Shown: positions 18,443-27,555, counted from the stretch's first letter. The stretch is 64,000 nt of DNA from Hyphomicrobium sp. CS1BSMeth3 (GCF_900117415.1 NZ_FPEI01000006.1:62001-126000); one strand, 5' to 3'. The notes: generated by a model from the sequence alone, not told the origin. Made by a program: numbers and translations.

Positions 18443-20035
18443 ATGAATCGGCTTTTTGGATTGGTGGCGGTCGGCCTTAGCGTGGCGATCGGGATTGTGA
18501 CGCCCGCCGGCAGCGACGAGCTCAAAGTTGGCGCGCGGACAGAGCCCGCCTCGATGGACCCGCATACGATTTGGTCCGGCGCAAGCACGCAGTTCTATGT
18601 CCACTACCTCGGCTTCCTCGTTCGCACGACGCCGGACAACAAGCTCATTCCGGCCCTTGCCGAGACCTTCAAGCCCCTATCGGACAACGAGTGGGAATTC
18701 GTTCTTCGACCGAACGTCAAGTTCGGCAATGGCGAGCCCGTGACCGTTGCCGATGTCATCGCCTCGCTCAATCGCGCGCGTAACAACCCGCGCGGTAGCT
18801 ACGCGAGCCTCTTCGCTGGCGTGACTGAATTCGTCGAGGTGGATGCGCGGACGCTGCGCGTCAAGACATCGCGACCCTATCCGACGCTTGCCAACAGCTT
18901 CAGCCAGATTGCCATTCTGCCAGCCTCTGTGATCGCCAAGGTGGCGACGGCCGAATTCGGTACAGCGGCTGCCAATGTCGGCGCGGGGCCATACAAATTC
19001 GTTTCCTTCACACCGGGCGACCGTCTCGTTCTCGAGCGCAACGATGATTATTTCGGCGAGAAGGCGCGCTGGTCGAAGGTCACCTTCCGGTTTCTGACGA
19101 ACAACGCTGCGCGCGTTGCGGCGCTCCTGGCGGGGGATGTGGATGCGATTGACGGCGTACCGCCTGAAGAGATTGCCACGCTGAAGGCCAGGCCGGAGTT
19201 CAACGTACTGTCCGGGCCGAGTGACCGCGCAGTTTATATGTCGCTCGACACCGAGCGGTCGCCCACGCCCTTCATCAAGGGACCGAACGGCGAAGCCATC
19301 GACAAGAATCCTCTGGCCGATGTCCGTGTCCGCCGCGCCTTGTCGATGGCCGTCGACCGCGAGGCGATCCGCGACCGCGTGATGGATGGGCTTTCCTATC
19401 CGATCAACCAGGTCGGCGCTCCGAGCCTCGGTGGATTCAACAAAGAGCTCTTGCCCGTGAAGAGCGATCCAGCCGGCGCGCGCAAGCTCCTGGCCGAGGC
19501 AGGCTGGCCCAATGGTTTCAGCCTCAAACTCCAGTGCCCGAGTGGGCGGCTCGTCAATGATGCGCGGATTTGCCAGGTACTTGGGCAGATGCTCCAGCGG
19601 GTCGGCATCAAGACCGAAGTCGAGGTCACGCCTTACAACGTGTACATCTCGCGTATGACCAATCACGCTGGAGAGCGGGGTAGCATCTTCATGTCGACAT
19701 GGGCCTCGTCGTATGCCGGCGAGGTCGGCGGCGCACTCGAGAACGTCCTCCACACGTACGACAAATCGCGTCGGCTCGGGGCGTGGAATCTCGGACACTA
19801 CTCGAATCCCAAGGTCGACAAGCTGATCGTCGACAGTGCCGTCATCCTCGACTCGACGAAGCGGCACGCCGATCAGGCGGAAGCCATGAGGATCGCCATG
19901 GAGGACGTTGGCGTGCTGCCACTCCACCTCCAGGCCGTCGTTGTCGCCGTCCGCAAGGGGTTGGACGCCACCATCTACTCCAACGAATACACGATCGCTG
20001 ACGCCATACGGCCCTTGGCCGAGTCCAAGAAGTAA
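18443..20035 (+). CDS. Peptide/nickel-type ABC substrate-binding protein (family 5), third paralogue
   Basis: 530-residue periplasmic binding protein. The signal peptide is residues 1-~24 with cleavage before DELKVGARTE. AAGGAGG at 18427-18433 sits nine bases before the ATG at 18443, better than the in-frame ATG at 18437. It shares whole blocks with the protein at 15643 (VRRALSMAVDREAIRDRVMDG; GAWNLGHYSNPKVDKLIVDS), so the two arose by duplication. It has its own upstream element and is followed after 64 bp by a monooxygenase gene, suggesting a solute-specific transport-plus-oxidation module. Confidence 0.9.
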   Translation: MNRLFGLVAVGLSVAIGIVTPAGSDELKVGARTEPASMDPHTIWSGASTQFYVHYLGFLVRTTPDNKLIPALAETFKPLSDNEWEFVLRPNVKFGNGEPVTVADVIASLNRARNNPRGSYASLFAGVTEFVEVDARTLRVKTSRPYPTLANSFSQIAILPASVIAKVATAEFGTAAANVGAGPYKFVSFTPGDRLVLERNDDYFGEKARWSKVTFRFLTNNAARVAALLAGDVDAIDGVPPEEIATLKARPEFNVLSGPSDRAVYMSLDTERSPTPFIKGPNGEAIDKNPLADVRVRRALSMAVDREAIRDRVMDGLSYPINQVGAPSLGGFNKELLPVKSDPAGARKLLAEAGWPNGFSLKLQCPSGRLVNDARICQVLGQMLQRVGIKTEVEVTPYNVYISRMTNHAGERGSIFMSTWASSYAGEVGGALENVLHTYDKSRRLGAWNLGHYSNPKVDKLIVDSAVILDSTKRHADQAEAMRIAMEDVGVLPLHLQAVVVAVRKGLDATIYSNEYTIADAIRPLAESKK

Positions 20036-20099
20036 GCGGCCGCGCAAACGTCCGCAGGCTCGAACAGTTCTGGTCACCAGATCCCGAGGTTGAAGGGTC

Positions 20100-21461
20100 A
20101 TGAAGGAAATCCGGCTGAACGCCTTTGTCATGAATTCAGTGACGCACTCCCATCAGGGTCTGTGGCGACATCCCCGTGACCATTCGCTCGACTACACGAA
20201 CCTCGAGTACTGGATAGAGTTCGCCAAGCTGCTCGAGCGCGGGAAGTTCGATGGGATCTTCATGGCAGACGGCCTTGGGGTCTACGATGTCTATGGTGGC
20301 TCCCCCGAGGCCGCGATCCGCAGCGGCGTGATGATCCCTAAAAACGACCCTTCGCTGCTCGTGTCGGCGATGGCGGCAGCGACGAAGCATCTCGGCTTCG
20401 GCATCACCTTCAGCGTGACCGACGAGGTCCCCTACTCTTTTGCGCGCAAGATCTCGACGCTCGATCACATCACGAATGGGCGGATCGGCTGGAATATCGT
20501 CACCGGCTTCCTTGAGAGTGCGGCGAAGGCCAAAGGTGACGAACGGATGATCGGCCATGACGAGCGCTATGTCATCGCCGAGGAGTTCATGGATGTCGTC
20601 TACCGGCTCTGGGAGCAGAGCTGGGAGGATGATGCCGTTCTCCGTGATGTCGAGAACGGCATCTATGCCGATCCTTCGAAGGTTCATCGCATTCAGCACG
20701 ACGGCAAGTACTTCAAGCTTGATGCGGTGCATATGTCGGAGCCGTCGCCGCAACGCACCCCTGTGCTCTACCAGGCCGGCACATCCAGCAAGGGAGTTGA
20801 GTTTGCCGGCCGCCATGCGGAGTGTGTCTTCATCAACGGACCGCGCCCCTCGGTTGTCGGCGGGCGCGTGAAAAAGATCCGCGAGGCAGCCGTCGAACAG
20901 GGGCGCTCCCCCCACGATATTCAGACGCTGATGTCGATCAACGTGATCGCGGCACCGACGGACAGCGAGGCCGAAGCAAAGCACGCGGAGTACAGCCGTT
21001 ACATCGATCCGGAAGGAAGCCTCGTGCGGCTCTCGGGCTTCATCGGTACTGATCTCTCCAAGCTGGATCTCAATGGTCCCATCAAGAGCATTTCGACCAA
21101 CAGCATCCAGTCCATTCTCGAGAACTTGACGAAGGGAAATCCAGAACGGCCGTGGACTGTAGCTGATGTCGCCAACAGCCTGGATCGCGATGGCGTGCAG
21201 CCCATAGTGGTCGGATCGCCCAAGACCGTGGCTGACGAGCTGGAGCGCTGGGTGGTCGAAGCCGACGTCGATGGCTTCAACCTCATCGTGCCGATCAAGC
21301 CCGAGTCCATGTCCGATTTTGTCGAGCTTGTCGTGCCGGAGCTTCAGCGGCGCGGCATGTTCAAGAAGGAGTACGGCACCGGCACCTTGCGCGACAAACT
21401 ATACGGCAAAGGGGCTAAGACGCCGGCCAATCATCCGAGCGCCAAGGTGCGCATCCGCTGA
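20100..21461 (+). CDS. LLM-class flavin-dependent monooxygenase, copy 3 (NtaA/DmoA-like group)
   Basis: 453-residue luciferase-like monooxygenase, more distant from copies 1 and 2. Marks: LNAFVMNSVTHSHQGLWRHP, FDGIFMADGLGVYDVYGG, DEVPYSFARKISTLDHITNGRIGWNIVTG and the C-terminal GFNLIVPIKPESMSDFVELVVPELQRRG. The sequence pattern fits the NtaA/EmoA/DmoA branch that cleaves C-N or C-S bonds using FMNH2 and O2. GAGG and AAGGG lie just before the ATG. It is the last gene of the plus-strand cluster and directly follows a dedicated binding protein. Confidence 0.88.
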   Translation: MKEIRLNAFVMNSVTHSHQGLWRHPRDHSLDYTNLEYWIEFAKLLERGKFDGIFMADGLGVYDVYGGSPEAAIRSGVMIPKNDPSLLVSAMAAATKHLGFGITFSVTDEVPYSFARKISTLDHITNGRIGWNIVTGFLESAAKAKGDERMIGHDERYVIAEEFMDVVYRLWEQSWEDDAVLRDVENGIYADPSKVHRIQHDGKYFKLDAVHMSEPSPQRTPVLYQAGTSSKGVEFAGRHAECVFINGPRPSVVGGRVKKIREAAVEQGRSPHDIQTLMSINVIAAPTDSEAEAKHAEYSRYIDPEGSLVRLSGFIGTDLSKLDLNGPIKSISTNSIQSILENLTKGNPERPWTVADVANSLDRDGVQPIVVGSPKTVADELERWVVEADVDGFNLIVPIKPESMSDFVELVVPELQRRGMFKKEYGTGTLRDKLYGKGAKTPANHPSAKVRIR

Positions 21462-21512
21462 GGTCGGCAGGCTCGAGACGCGGGTCTTGCAACATCTTCG
21501 GGGATCTCTGGA

Positions 21513-21656
21513 TTGGGCGACCTCGCCCGCCCGGCCGACGCCGAAAGCCACTTCCGCATGGTGGTGTTTGATCAGCGCCCGCCGATGTTCGAGGCACTCG
21601 CGAAAGCCTGTGGCGTGTCGCCCAAGCCCGATCTGCGGCGGACGCGACGAGACTAG
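21513..21656 (+). other. Short open stretch of unknown origin after the monooxygenase
   Basis: A 47-codon open frame (TTG at 21513, stop TAG at 21654) reads as plausible protein (HFRMVVFDQRPPMFEALAKA) but has no RBS or recognisable family. It could be a remnant of a lost gene or chance open frame in GC-rich DNA. It ends convergently against the Cys-rich gene on the other strand, overlapping its stop by a few bases. Confidence 0.2.
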
Positions 21657-21901
21657 GACTTCTTCAGGTTGCAGTGGTTGGCGCCGCCGAAGCGAGCGGT
21701 TTCCTGGTAGCAGCCTGACTTGCGACACGCCGCGAGCTTAGGACGGCATATTCGTGCAATGCAGGTCTCGGGGTCCGCCGCATTGGCCCTGCAGCGTGAT
21801 TGGCATTGGCTGAAGAAGCCACTGCACGATGACTGGGCAGACGCTTCCGAGGCCAGCGAGAAGAAGAGCAAGGCGAAAGCACAAGAGATAGCGATCTTCA
21901 C
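21653..21901 (-). CDS. Small secreted cysteine-rich protein
   Basis: 82-residue protein starting with GTG at 21901, supported by GGAGGA six bases upstream. A signal peptide (IAISCAFALLFFSLASEASA) is followed by a ~59-residue mature chain with eight cysteines, enough for four disulfides in the periplasm: pattern C-x6-C-x3-C-x9-C-x4-C-x6-C-x4-C-x13-C. No known family is recognised. It is monocistronic, with convergent and divergent neighbours. The real start and export are well supported; the function is unknown. Confidence 0.65.
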   Translation of the reverse strand: MKIAISCAFALLFFSLASEASAQSSCSGFFSQCQSRCRANAADPETCIARICRPKLAACRKSGCYQETARFGGANHCNLKKS

Positions 21902-22165
21902 AGGTTGTCCTCCGTGGTGGTTTTCGATGAGTGGTCACACTGCTGGCAGCCATGACCAGCCGTGGTGGGGTGCCTAGTTCTCAGGACGTACATCTTTGCC
22001 ATCGGAGATCCCCGCGCAGCAGCTCAAGCTGCCGTCGCCGTTTCGACGCTCGTCCGCACGTCGAAACGGCTAAATGTGGTGGCGGGGGACGGCAACGGCG
22101 AAGCGCTGAACGTTGCTGAACGCGTTCTGAAAATGCTAATTTCCCATAAGGTTGCGAGCGGAGGG

Positions 22166-23917
22166 ATGAACGCGGCCATGGAGGCAGTGCGCTTTGATCG
22201 TTTCACCCTGGACCTGTCGGACGAGCCCGTCCTGCAGCAGCGCGGTAGGACGATTGCGCTTCGGCCACAGTCTCTCAAAGTGCTCGCCTATCTCGTGCAG
22301 CACTCCGATCAGGTGGTCACCAACGCGGACCTGATCGACAACTGCTGGGAGAACCCGAAGCAGACGAACGTCAACTCGGTGGCTCAGTGCATTGCGGACA
22401 TCCGCGAGGCTCTGGCGGAGGCGAAACAGCCGATCATCCGCACGGTTCCCCGCCAGGGCTATAGGTTTGCCGCGCCGGTGTCGGTGGTCGACCCTGACGG
22501 CGCGGCAGCGACAACCGCAAAGCCGAACACGTTGACGCAAACGGCGGCGATGATGTGGGGCCGCATTGCTGAATGGTGCCCCATCCTATCCGCCCGGCTG
22601 CGCTGGCGGGCACTGGCTTTAGCCATCGCACTCCTTGTTTTGTGTGCTGGTTGGGCGGGCTGGGTATGGTTCATGCGCCCGGCCGAGCTGACGATGATGG
22701 CGAAGCCATCCCTTGTCGTCCTGCCTGTAAAGCCGTTGGGCGACGCCGCCGATACAGCTCTTGCCGTCCTCGCCGATGAGATCGCCGCAGGTATCGTGCG
22801 CGCGCCGCGCGGATTCCAGCCCGAGATCCGACCTACAAACGCCATCAAGGATGCTCTGGCCGATCCGATGACGATCGGCCGACAGCTTGGTGTTCGCTAC
22901 ATCGTGCGCAACCTTGTGCGCCGCGACGGCGAGGAAATGCGGGTCAATGTCGAATTGATCGAGGCGGAGACCGCGCGCCAGCTCTGGGTCGGCGAGTTCG
23001 GCTATCCGCTCGGCAAACACGGTGCCCAGGGCCGGACGGCAGCCGCCATTGGCCGGACGCTCGTCGCGGAGCTGCAGCGCGCCGAGGTGCGGCGTCCCTT
23101 ACCGACCAGGCCGGGTGCGGGCCAATACACGATGCTGGGCCGCGCATTGATGACCGAAGAGAGCAACGCACAGCGGAATGGCGAAGCGATCGCCTATTTC
23201 GAGAAGGCCCTCAGCATTGAGGCCGATCACTTCTTTGCCCTCACGCACTATGCCAGGGCGGTGGCCATTCACAGCCTCAACGGGTGGCTTCCGGACACAG
23301 AGCACGACGCGAAGCTTGCGGAGGCGGATGCTGCCATCAAGCTGGCGCGGCAAACGGAACCAAAGAGCCCTGGTGTGCATGTCGTTCATGGCAGCGTGCT
23401 GCGCGCGAAAGGGGAGCACGAGCAGGCGATCAACGCTTTCAAGCTTGCACTGGCGCTTGATCCGAGATTTCTGCCTGCCCGTGCGGAGCTGGCACGAACG
23501 CTGATCGACGTGGGCAGGCCCGAGGAAGCGATCACCGAGCTTGAACAGGTCATTCAAGCAAGTCCGACCGATCTGTCCCTGTACTGGTGGCGCTACTTCG
23601 AGGGGCTCGCGGCGCTGCATATTCCCGATCCCGAACGGGCGCTCGCGTTTCTTCAAGCATCGTATCAGGCAAACAGCAGCTACGAGAATACGCTGCGACT
23701 GATGGCGGTTGCGCTCGCGGATCTGGGCCGGGAGGAGAAGGCGCTCGAGAAGATCAAAGAGTTCCTGAAGCTGAGGCCGCAGGCCACGCTCGACGATTGG
23801 AAGCGCCCCAATTCGAGAAGCCATCCGCACGTAGCCGAGCGTCGTGAACACATGCGGGCAACCCTCAAACGGCTTGGTGTCCCGGAGAGTGGGCAGCACG
23901 CGTCGGCCAAACCCTGA
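22166..23917 (+). CDS. Membrane-bound winged-helix regulator with TPR repeats (CadC/OmpR-C type)
   Basis: About 583 residues. An N-terminal Trans_reg_C winged helix (LRPQSLKVLAYLVQHSDQVV ... NVDNSVAQ-like segment ... IIRTVPRQGYRF) is followed by one membrane helix (ALALAIALLVLCAGWAGWVWF). A periplasmic TolB/adenylate-cyclase-associated type domain (LVVLPVKPLGDAADTALAVL to WVGEFGYPL) and TPR repeats (ALSIEADHFFALTHYA; AFKLALALDPRFLPARAEL; AITELEQVIQASP) complete it. Such proteins bind DNA while anchored and sense through the outer part. The start is uncertain: the ATG at 22166 touches GGAGGG, the ATG at 22178 (MEAVRFDRF) is 13 bases from it. Target genes are unknown. Confidence 0.8.
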   Translation: MNAAMEAVRFDRFTLDLSDEPVLQQRGRTIALRPQSLKVLAYLVQHSDQVVTNADLIDNCWENPKQTNVNSVAQCIADIREALAEAKQPIIRTVPRQGYRFAAPVSVVDPDGAAATTAKPNTLTQTAAMMWGRIAEWCPILSARLRWRALALAIALLVLCAGWAGWVWFMRPAELTMMAKPSLVVLPVKPLGDAADTALAVLADEIAAGIVRAPRGFQPEIRPTNAIKDALADPMTIGRQLGVRYIVRNLVRRDGEEMRVNVELIEAETARQLWVGEFGYPLGKHGAQGRTAAAIGRTLVAELQRAEVRRPLPTRPGAGQYTMLGRALMTEESNAQRNGEAIAYFEKALSIEADHFFALTHYARAVAIHSLNGWLPDTEHDAKLAEADAAIKLARQTEPKSPGVHVVHGSVLRAKGEHEQAINAFKLALALDPRFLPARAELARTLIDVGRPEEAITELEQVIQASPTDLSLYWWRYFEGLAALHIPDPERALAFLQASYQANSSYENTLRLMAVALADLGREEKALEKIKEFLKLRPQATLDDWKRPNSRSHPHVAERREHMRATLKRLGVPESGQHASAKP

Positions 23918-23963
23918 GGGTTGCAGGACTGACGGCCCACCAACGATGATCCTCGTTATTATG

Positions 23964-24011
23964 TGTGTCAGGTTTATCTTGACGCAGTCGCTGTGTCAGG
24001 TCATCCTTGAC
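23964..24011 (+). promoter_or_regulatory. Two tandem GTCA-N9-TGAC palindromes
   Basis: GTCA(23967-23970)-N9-TGAC(23980-23983) and GTCA(23995-23998)-N9-TGAC(24008-24011) lie 28 bp apart, each inside a longer repeat TGTGTCAGGT...CTTGAC (16 of 20 identical). The second site ends 22 bp before the ATG of the small zinc-finger/HTH gene, so a bound protein would block its transcription. They look like paired operators; the binding protein, possibly the gene product itself, is inferred. Confidence 0.45.
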
Positions 24012-24033
24012 TTGACGCTAATGAGGTGCCCCG

Positions 24034-24366
24034 ATGACACGCACGCTCAAATGCTCGTTCTGCGGGAAGTCCGCCGCGCAGGTCGGCCGTTTGCTCGCAG
24101 GCCCCAAGGTTCACATCTGCGGCACCTGCGTAGAGGTCTGCGTTAAGATCCTCGACGCGGTGCCGTCCGAGTTCGGCGATGGCTGGGAATCCATGAGCGA
24201 CGAGCAGCTTCTCGCTGCGTTGGCGCCAACGGCTGCAACCGTCGACGGTACTCGGGCGGTTTTGCAGGCCCAGATAGAGGAGTTGCGCAAGCGCACCGTC
24301 AGTTGGGATGCCATTGGCAGGGCACTCGGGATCTCGCGGCAGGCGGCCTGGGAACGCTTCTCTTGA
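24034..24366 (+). CDS. Small ClpX-type C4 zinc-finger protein with C-terminal HTH
   Basis: 110 residues. The first ~45 form a ClpX zinc-binding domain, with C7-x2-C10-x18-C29-x2-C32 spacing exactly as in ClpX and the same flanking pattern ([26 protein letters not shown] is split here between residues 7 and 32). No AAA+ domain follows. The C-terminus ([21 protein letters not shown], ~88-109) is a helix-turn-helix. GAGG at 24023 fits the ATG at 24034. It may be a zinc-dependent DNA-binding protein or an adaptor that dimerises through the zinc domain. Tandem palindromes directly upstream suggest self-control. Confidence 0.75.
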   Translation: MTRTLKCSFCGKSAAQVGRLLAGPKVHICGTCVEVCVKILDAVPSEFGDGWESMSDEQLLAALAPTAATVDGTRAVLQAQIEELRKRTVSWDAIGRALGISRQAAWERFS

Positions 24367-24413
24367 GAGCTGCCGTCACGCGGGCGACGCACAATTGGCG
24401 ATAGTGGGGCGCG

Positions 24414-25400
24414 ATGATCAGACGCTCGCTCATATTCGTAGCCATTGCAGGTGCAGTCTATGTCGGTCTGGCACTTGCTCTCGTGGCGTGGCCGCCGCCT
24501 GCCGAGAAGGAAGCGACGACGCAGGCGACGGGAGAGCTCACCGACTTGGTGCGGACCGGAGATCTCGGCCAACCTGCCGCGCCGGAATTCTTCGTTGCAC
24601 GCGATGGCACCAAGCGCCTCTATCGACGCTACTTGGGTAGCGGCCCTGATGTGTTGGTCTTTCTCCACGGTTCTGGAAGCGACGCCCGATATCTGGCCCG
24701 GTTTGCTCGCTCGATCGCGGAGTTGACGGGAGTGACTGTTGTCACCCCGGATATGCGCGGTCACGGAGCGGCGCCGGGAAGGCGCGGTGATGTCGACACG
24801 GTCGTCCGGCAGGAAGACGACATCGCCGACCTCGCCTCGGCGCTGAGGGCAAGCAAGCCCTTCAAGCGCTTTATGATTGGCGGCCATTCGATCGGGGGCG
24901 GATTGGCCATCCGCTACGCTTCCGGAGATCGACAGCCAAGACCGGACGCGCTTCTTCTTCTGGCTCCCTACATCCATCGCAGCTCGCCGGCTGCTCGGAC
25001 GGACTCAGGGGGCTGGGCAACCCCGTTCGTGCTCCGCTTTGCCGGGATCGACATGGTGCAGCGGCTCGGCATTCACGCCTTTGATGGCCTTCCCGTCTTG
25101 CGCTTCGAGATTCCGCGGTCCGCCAGAGATGGAACCGAGACGCCGCTGTATAGCTGGCGGCTCTTTGCGTCGGTAACGCCCCGACCCGACTGGAAAGCGG
25201 ATATCCAGCGTATTGTCTGCCCTGTCCTGGTGCTGGGGGCTGAGCAGGATGCGATATTTCGCTCGGAGGGATACACTGAGATCTTCGCAAGCCTTCAGCA
25301 GGCGCGTGTCGAGATCATACCGTCGATCAACCATTTCCGGCTGGTCACAAGCCCCGAGAGCCCACAACGCATCCAGGCCTGGTTGGCGCGTCAAATTTGA
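24414..25400 (+). CDS. Alpha/beta hydrolase, membrane-anchored or exported
   Basis: 328 residues. A hydrophobic N-terminus (RRSLIFVAIAGAVYVGLALALVAW) acts as signal anchor. The hydrolase fold shows the oxyanion region FLHGSGSDARY, the nucleophile elbow GGHSIGGG (Ser159), the acid in VLGAEQDAIF and the catalytic His in SINHFRL. It resembles the lysophospholipase-like alpha/beta hydrolase_4 group. It follows the zinc-finger gene by 47 bp and may be co-transcribed. The substrate is unknown; an ester in the periplasm or membrane is most likely. Confidence 0.82.
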   Translation: MIRRSLIFVAIAGAVYVGLALALVAWPPPAEKEATTQATGELTDLVRTGDLGQPAAPEFFVARDGTKRLYRRYLGSGPDVLVFLHGSGSDARYLARFARSIAELTGVTVVTPDMRGHGAAPGRRGDVDTVVRQEDDIADLASALRASKPFKRFMIGGHSIGGGLAIRYASGDRQPRPDALLLLAPYIHRSSPAARTDSGGWATPFVLRFAGIDMVQRLGIHAFDGLPVLRFEIPRSARDGTETPLYSWRLFASVTPRPDWKADIQRIVCPVLVLGAEQDAIFRSEGYTEIFASLQQARVEIIPSINHFRLVTSPESPQRIQAWLARQI

Positions 25401-25526
25401 CAGCCTACATTGTCGGCGCGGAACCTCAGTCCGGAAAGCTAATTGTCAGACTTGCCATAGCGCCGTCGAGGCTCCTGCACTAGGTTGGCGAGACGAGACC
25501 GCAAGCTCGAAGCCGAGGAGAGCTGC

Positions 25527-26069
25527 ATGAAAGTCCTCTCGCACGCCCTTCTGATTTGTTTCCTGACGCTTGTGTCGATCGGTGCCAGAGCCGAGTTGAA
25601 CGTCGGATCGCCCGCGCCAGCGTTCTCAATCCCTGCCGCGCTCGGGGGCAAGGACATTGTATTCGATCTAGCGGCATCCCTGACCAAGGGTCCGGTTGTC
25701 GTGTACTTCTATCCCAAGAGCTTCACATCCGTCTGCACGGAGGAAGCGCGCCTTTTTGCGGAGGCCATGGAGGAATTCGAGACGCTGGGCGCCTCGGTGA
25801 TCGGTATCTCGACAGATACGTTGGACACTCAGCGCGAATTCTCGAGATTAGAATGTCGCGACAAGTTCCCGGTCGGTGCCGATACGGACGGGAGCGTCGT
25901 GCGTGCCTATGATGCAGCGCGAGGGACAACTTCTCGCATTATGGCGAGCCGTACATCATACGTGATCGCGCCGGACAGTAGGATCCACTCTGTCCTGACG
26001 GCCTCAGACGCCGAAAGTCACATCCAGTTTGCCCTCAAGTCGATCCGCGCGTGGAAGGCCAAGAATTGA
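25527..26069 (+). CDS. Exported peroxiredoxin (AhpC/TSA, BCP-like)
   Basis: 180 residues. The ATG at 25527 follows GAGGAG; an upstream in-frame start at 25485 would disrupt the signal peptide (residues 1-22, cleavage after ARA). The thioredoxin fold has VVYFYPKSFTSVCTEEA with peroxidatic Cys70, VIGISTDTLDTQREF, and a second Cys110 that could resolve it. This is a thiol peroxidase that reduces peroxides outside the cytoplasm. It needs an exported thiol donor, none of which is seen nearby. The gene ends at a strong hairpin (26112-26140). Confidence 0.88.
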   Translation: MKVLSHALLICFLTLVSIGARAELNVGSPAPAFSIPAALGGKDIVFDLAASLTKGPVVVYFYPKSFTSVCTEEARLFAEAMEEFETLGASVIGISTDTLDTQREFSRLECRDKFPVGADTDGSVVRAYDAARGTTSRIMASRTSYVIAPDSRIHSVLTASDAESHIQFALKSIRAWKAKN

Positions 26070-26111
26070 GGGCGGGACCGGAAGAGGGACCATAACATTC
26101 GGCATTCCTAC

Positions 26112-26140
26112 GCCCGGTGATGCCGGCGTCACGGGCTTTT
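26112..26140 (+). terminator. Rho-independent terminator after the peroxiredoxin gene
   Basis: GCCCGGTGA (26112-26120) pairs with TCACGGGC (26129-26136), with one bulged G, and TTTT follows. It lies 43 bp after the stop, between convergent genes. Confidence 0.65.
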
Positions 26141-26241
26141 CAGTTATCACGGCGGCGTCCCCGATGATCCGCTCGAGGGTTAGATGATCGCGGCGCTGAC
26201 GCCTCCTTGTCGCCTGCACGCTTGGTCGGATGGCCGTCGTG

Positions 26242-27555
26242 TCAGCCTTCCAGGTCGACGTCTTTGGTCTCCGGCGTCGCGAGAATGGCCAGGATCGCAA
26301 GCACCGCGTAGATCATGACAAGTCCACCGATATAGAGGTAAGCCTCGCGGACGCCGTAAGCGTTGAGCAAAAGTCCGGCGAGGATCGGGATGAGACCCCC
26401 GCCATAGACTTGCGCGATCTGATATGCAGCGCTTGCTCCCGAGGCGCGATAGCGCGTGGGGAAATTTTCAGTGTAGAAGCTCGGGATCGCACCGTAGCCA
26501 AAACCGAAGACCAAGCCGAATCCGATGATCTCCCCGAGGGTCGCGAGGACGACATTGCCCGTGTTGACGAGGTAGAAATAGGGGATCGAGAAAACCAGAA
26601 ACACGACAGCGGCGACGAGCAGGACCGTCCGGCGGTTGATGAGGTCGGCGAGCAAGGCGCCGATGATCATGAAGACCAGCATGAAAGCTGCGGCGATCAG
26701 ACCGATGGTTTCAGGCGTCGATCCGGTAAAACCAACTGCCTTCATATAGCTCGTGCCGAACACGAAGTAGAGGAAGAAGGCGCCGCCAAACATGGCGTTG
26801 ACGAGCGACGTGCGGAGGATCGTCAACGGCATGTCGCGCCACACCTGCCATGCGGGGTGCTCGAGGACCGAGCGCTGCGCCCTGTGCCGCTCGAAGACAA
26901 AGCTGTCCTCGGTTCGCGTGCGAATGATGATGCCGACGATCGTTACGAGGAAGCCAGCAACGAACAGAAGGCGCCAGCCCCATTCGGAAAACTCCTCTGG
27001 CGTCATGAGCGATTTGACGAGGATCACGGAGCCGAAGCCGAGGAGTAGTCCGATCGGGATCGCGAACCCGACCCAGGCGCCCCAGAACGCACGGTACTTG
27101 GAATGCGCCGCCTGTTCGACGACCCACGTTGCGGCCGTGCCGAACTCGGCGCCGAAACTGATCCCCTGAGCCAGACGGAAGACGATCAACAGAATCGGCG
27201 CAGCGATGCCGATGCTGTCGAAACTTGGCGTCAGGCCGATCAGCAACGTGCTGATGCCCATCAGGACGAGCGCGTAGACAAGCGCGTCCCTGCGCCCATA
27301 TCGGTCCGCGATATGGCCGAAAATGTAGGCGCCGATCGGTCGGATGATGATGCCAATGCCATAGACGCTGATCGCCGCGGAAGCGGCGGCAAGCGTGGAC
27401 AGCTTGAAGAAAAGTCCACCCCAGACGGTGGCCGCGATCACACCCGTAACCAGGAAATCGTACTGCTCGATTACGGAGCCGATGATACTCGCCAGCGCGA
27501 CCTTGTAGATCTGGTCTTGGCTTGGCGTGGTTGCTTCAACGGTGGCTTCCGACAT
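26242..27555 (-). CDS. MFS transporter, metabolite:H+ symporter (MHS) family
   Basis: 437-residue, 12-helix inner-membrane carrier. MHS-type marks: IIGSVIEQYDFLVTGVIAATV near the start, the loop 2-3 motif GHIADRYGRRDALVYALVLMG and RLAQGISFGAEFGTAATWVVE in helix 5. This family brings in organic acids such as shikimate, alpha-ketoglutarate, proline/betaine or dicarboxylates with protons. GAGGAAG precedes the ATG. The gene is separated from its upstream neighbour by a 370 bp gap and probably forms its own unit. The substrate cannot be read from sequence. Confidence 0.9.
   Translation of the reverse strand: MSEATVEATTPSQDQIYKVALASIIGSVIEQYDFLVTGVIAATVWGGLFFKLSTLAAASAAISVYGIGIIIRPIGAYIFGHIADRYGRRDALVYALVLMGISTLLIGLTPSFDSIGIAAPILLIVFRLAQGISFGAEFGTAATWVVEQAAHSKYRAFWGAWVGFAIPIGLLLGFGSVILVKSLMTPEEFSEWGWRLLFVAGFLVTIVGIIIRTRTEDSFVFERHRAQRSVLEHPAWQVWRDMPLTILRTSLVNAMFGGAFFLYFVFGTSYMKAVGFTGSTPETIGLIAAAFMLVFMIIGALLADLINRRTVLLVAAVVFLVFSIPYFYLVNTGNVVLATLGEIIGFGLVFGFGYGAIPSFYTENFPTRYRASGASAAYQIAQVYGGGLIPILAGLLLNAYGVREAYLYIGGLVMIYAVLAILAILATPETKDVDLEG

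Noticed and set aside
26242-27555. Naming the MHS transporter as a shikimate or alpha-ketoglutarate carrier
   Set aside because: The family is clear but substrate cannot be set from sequence or neighbours.
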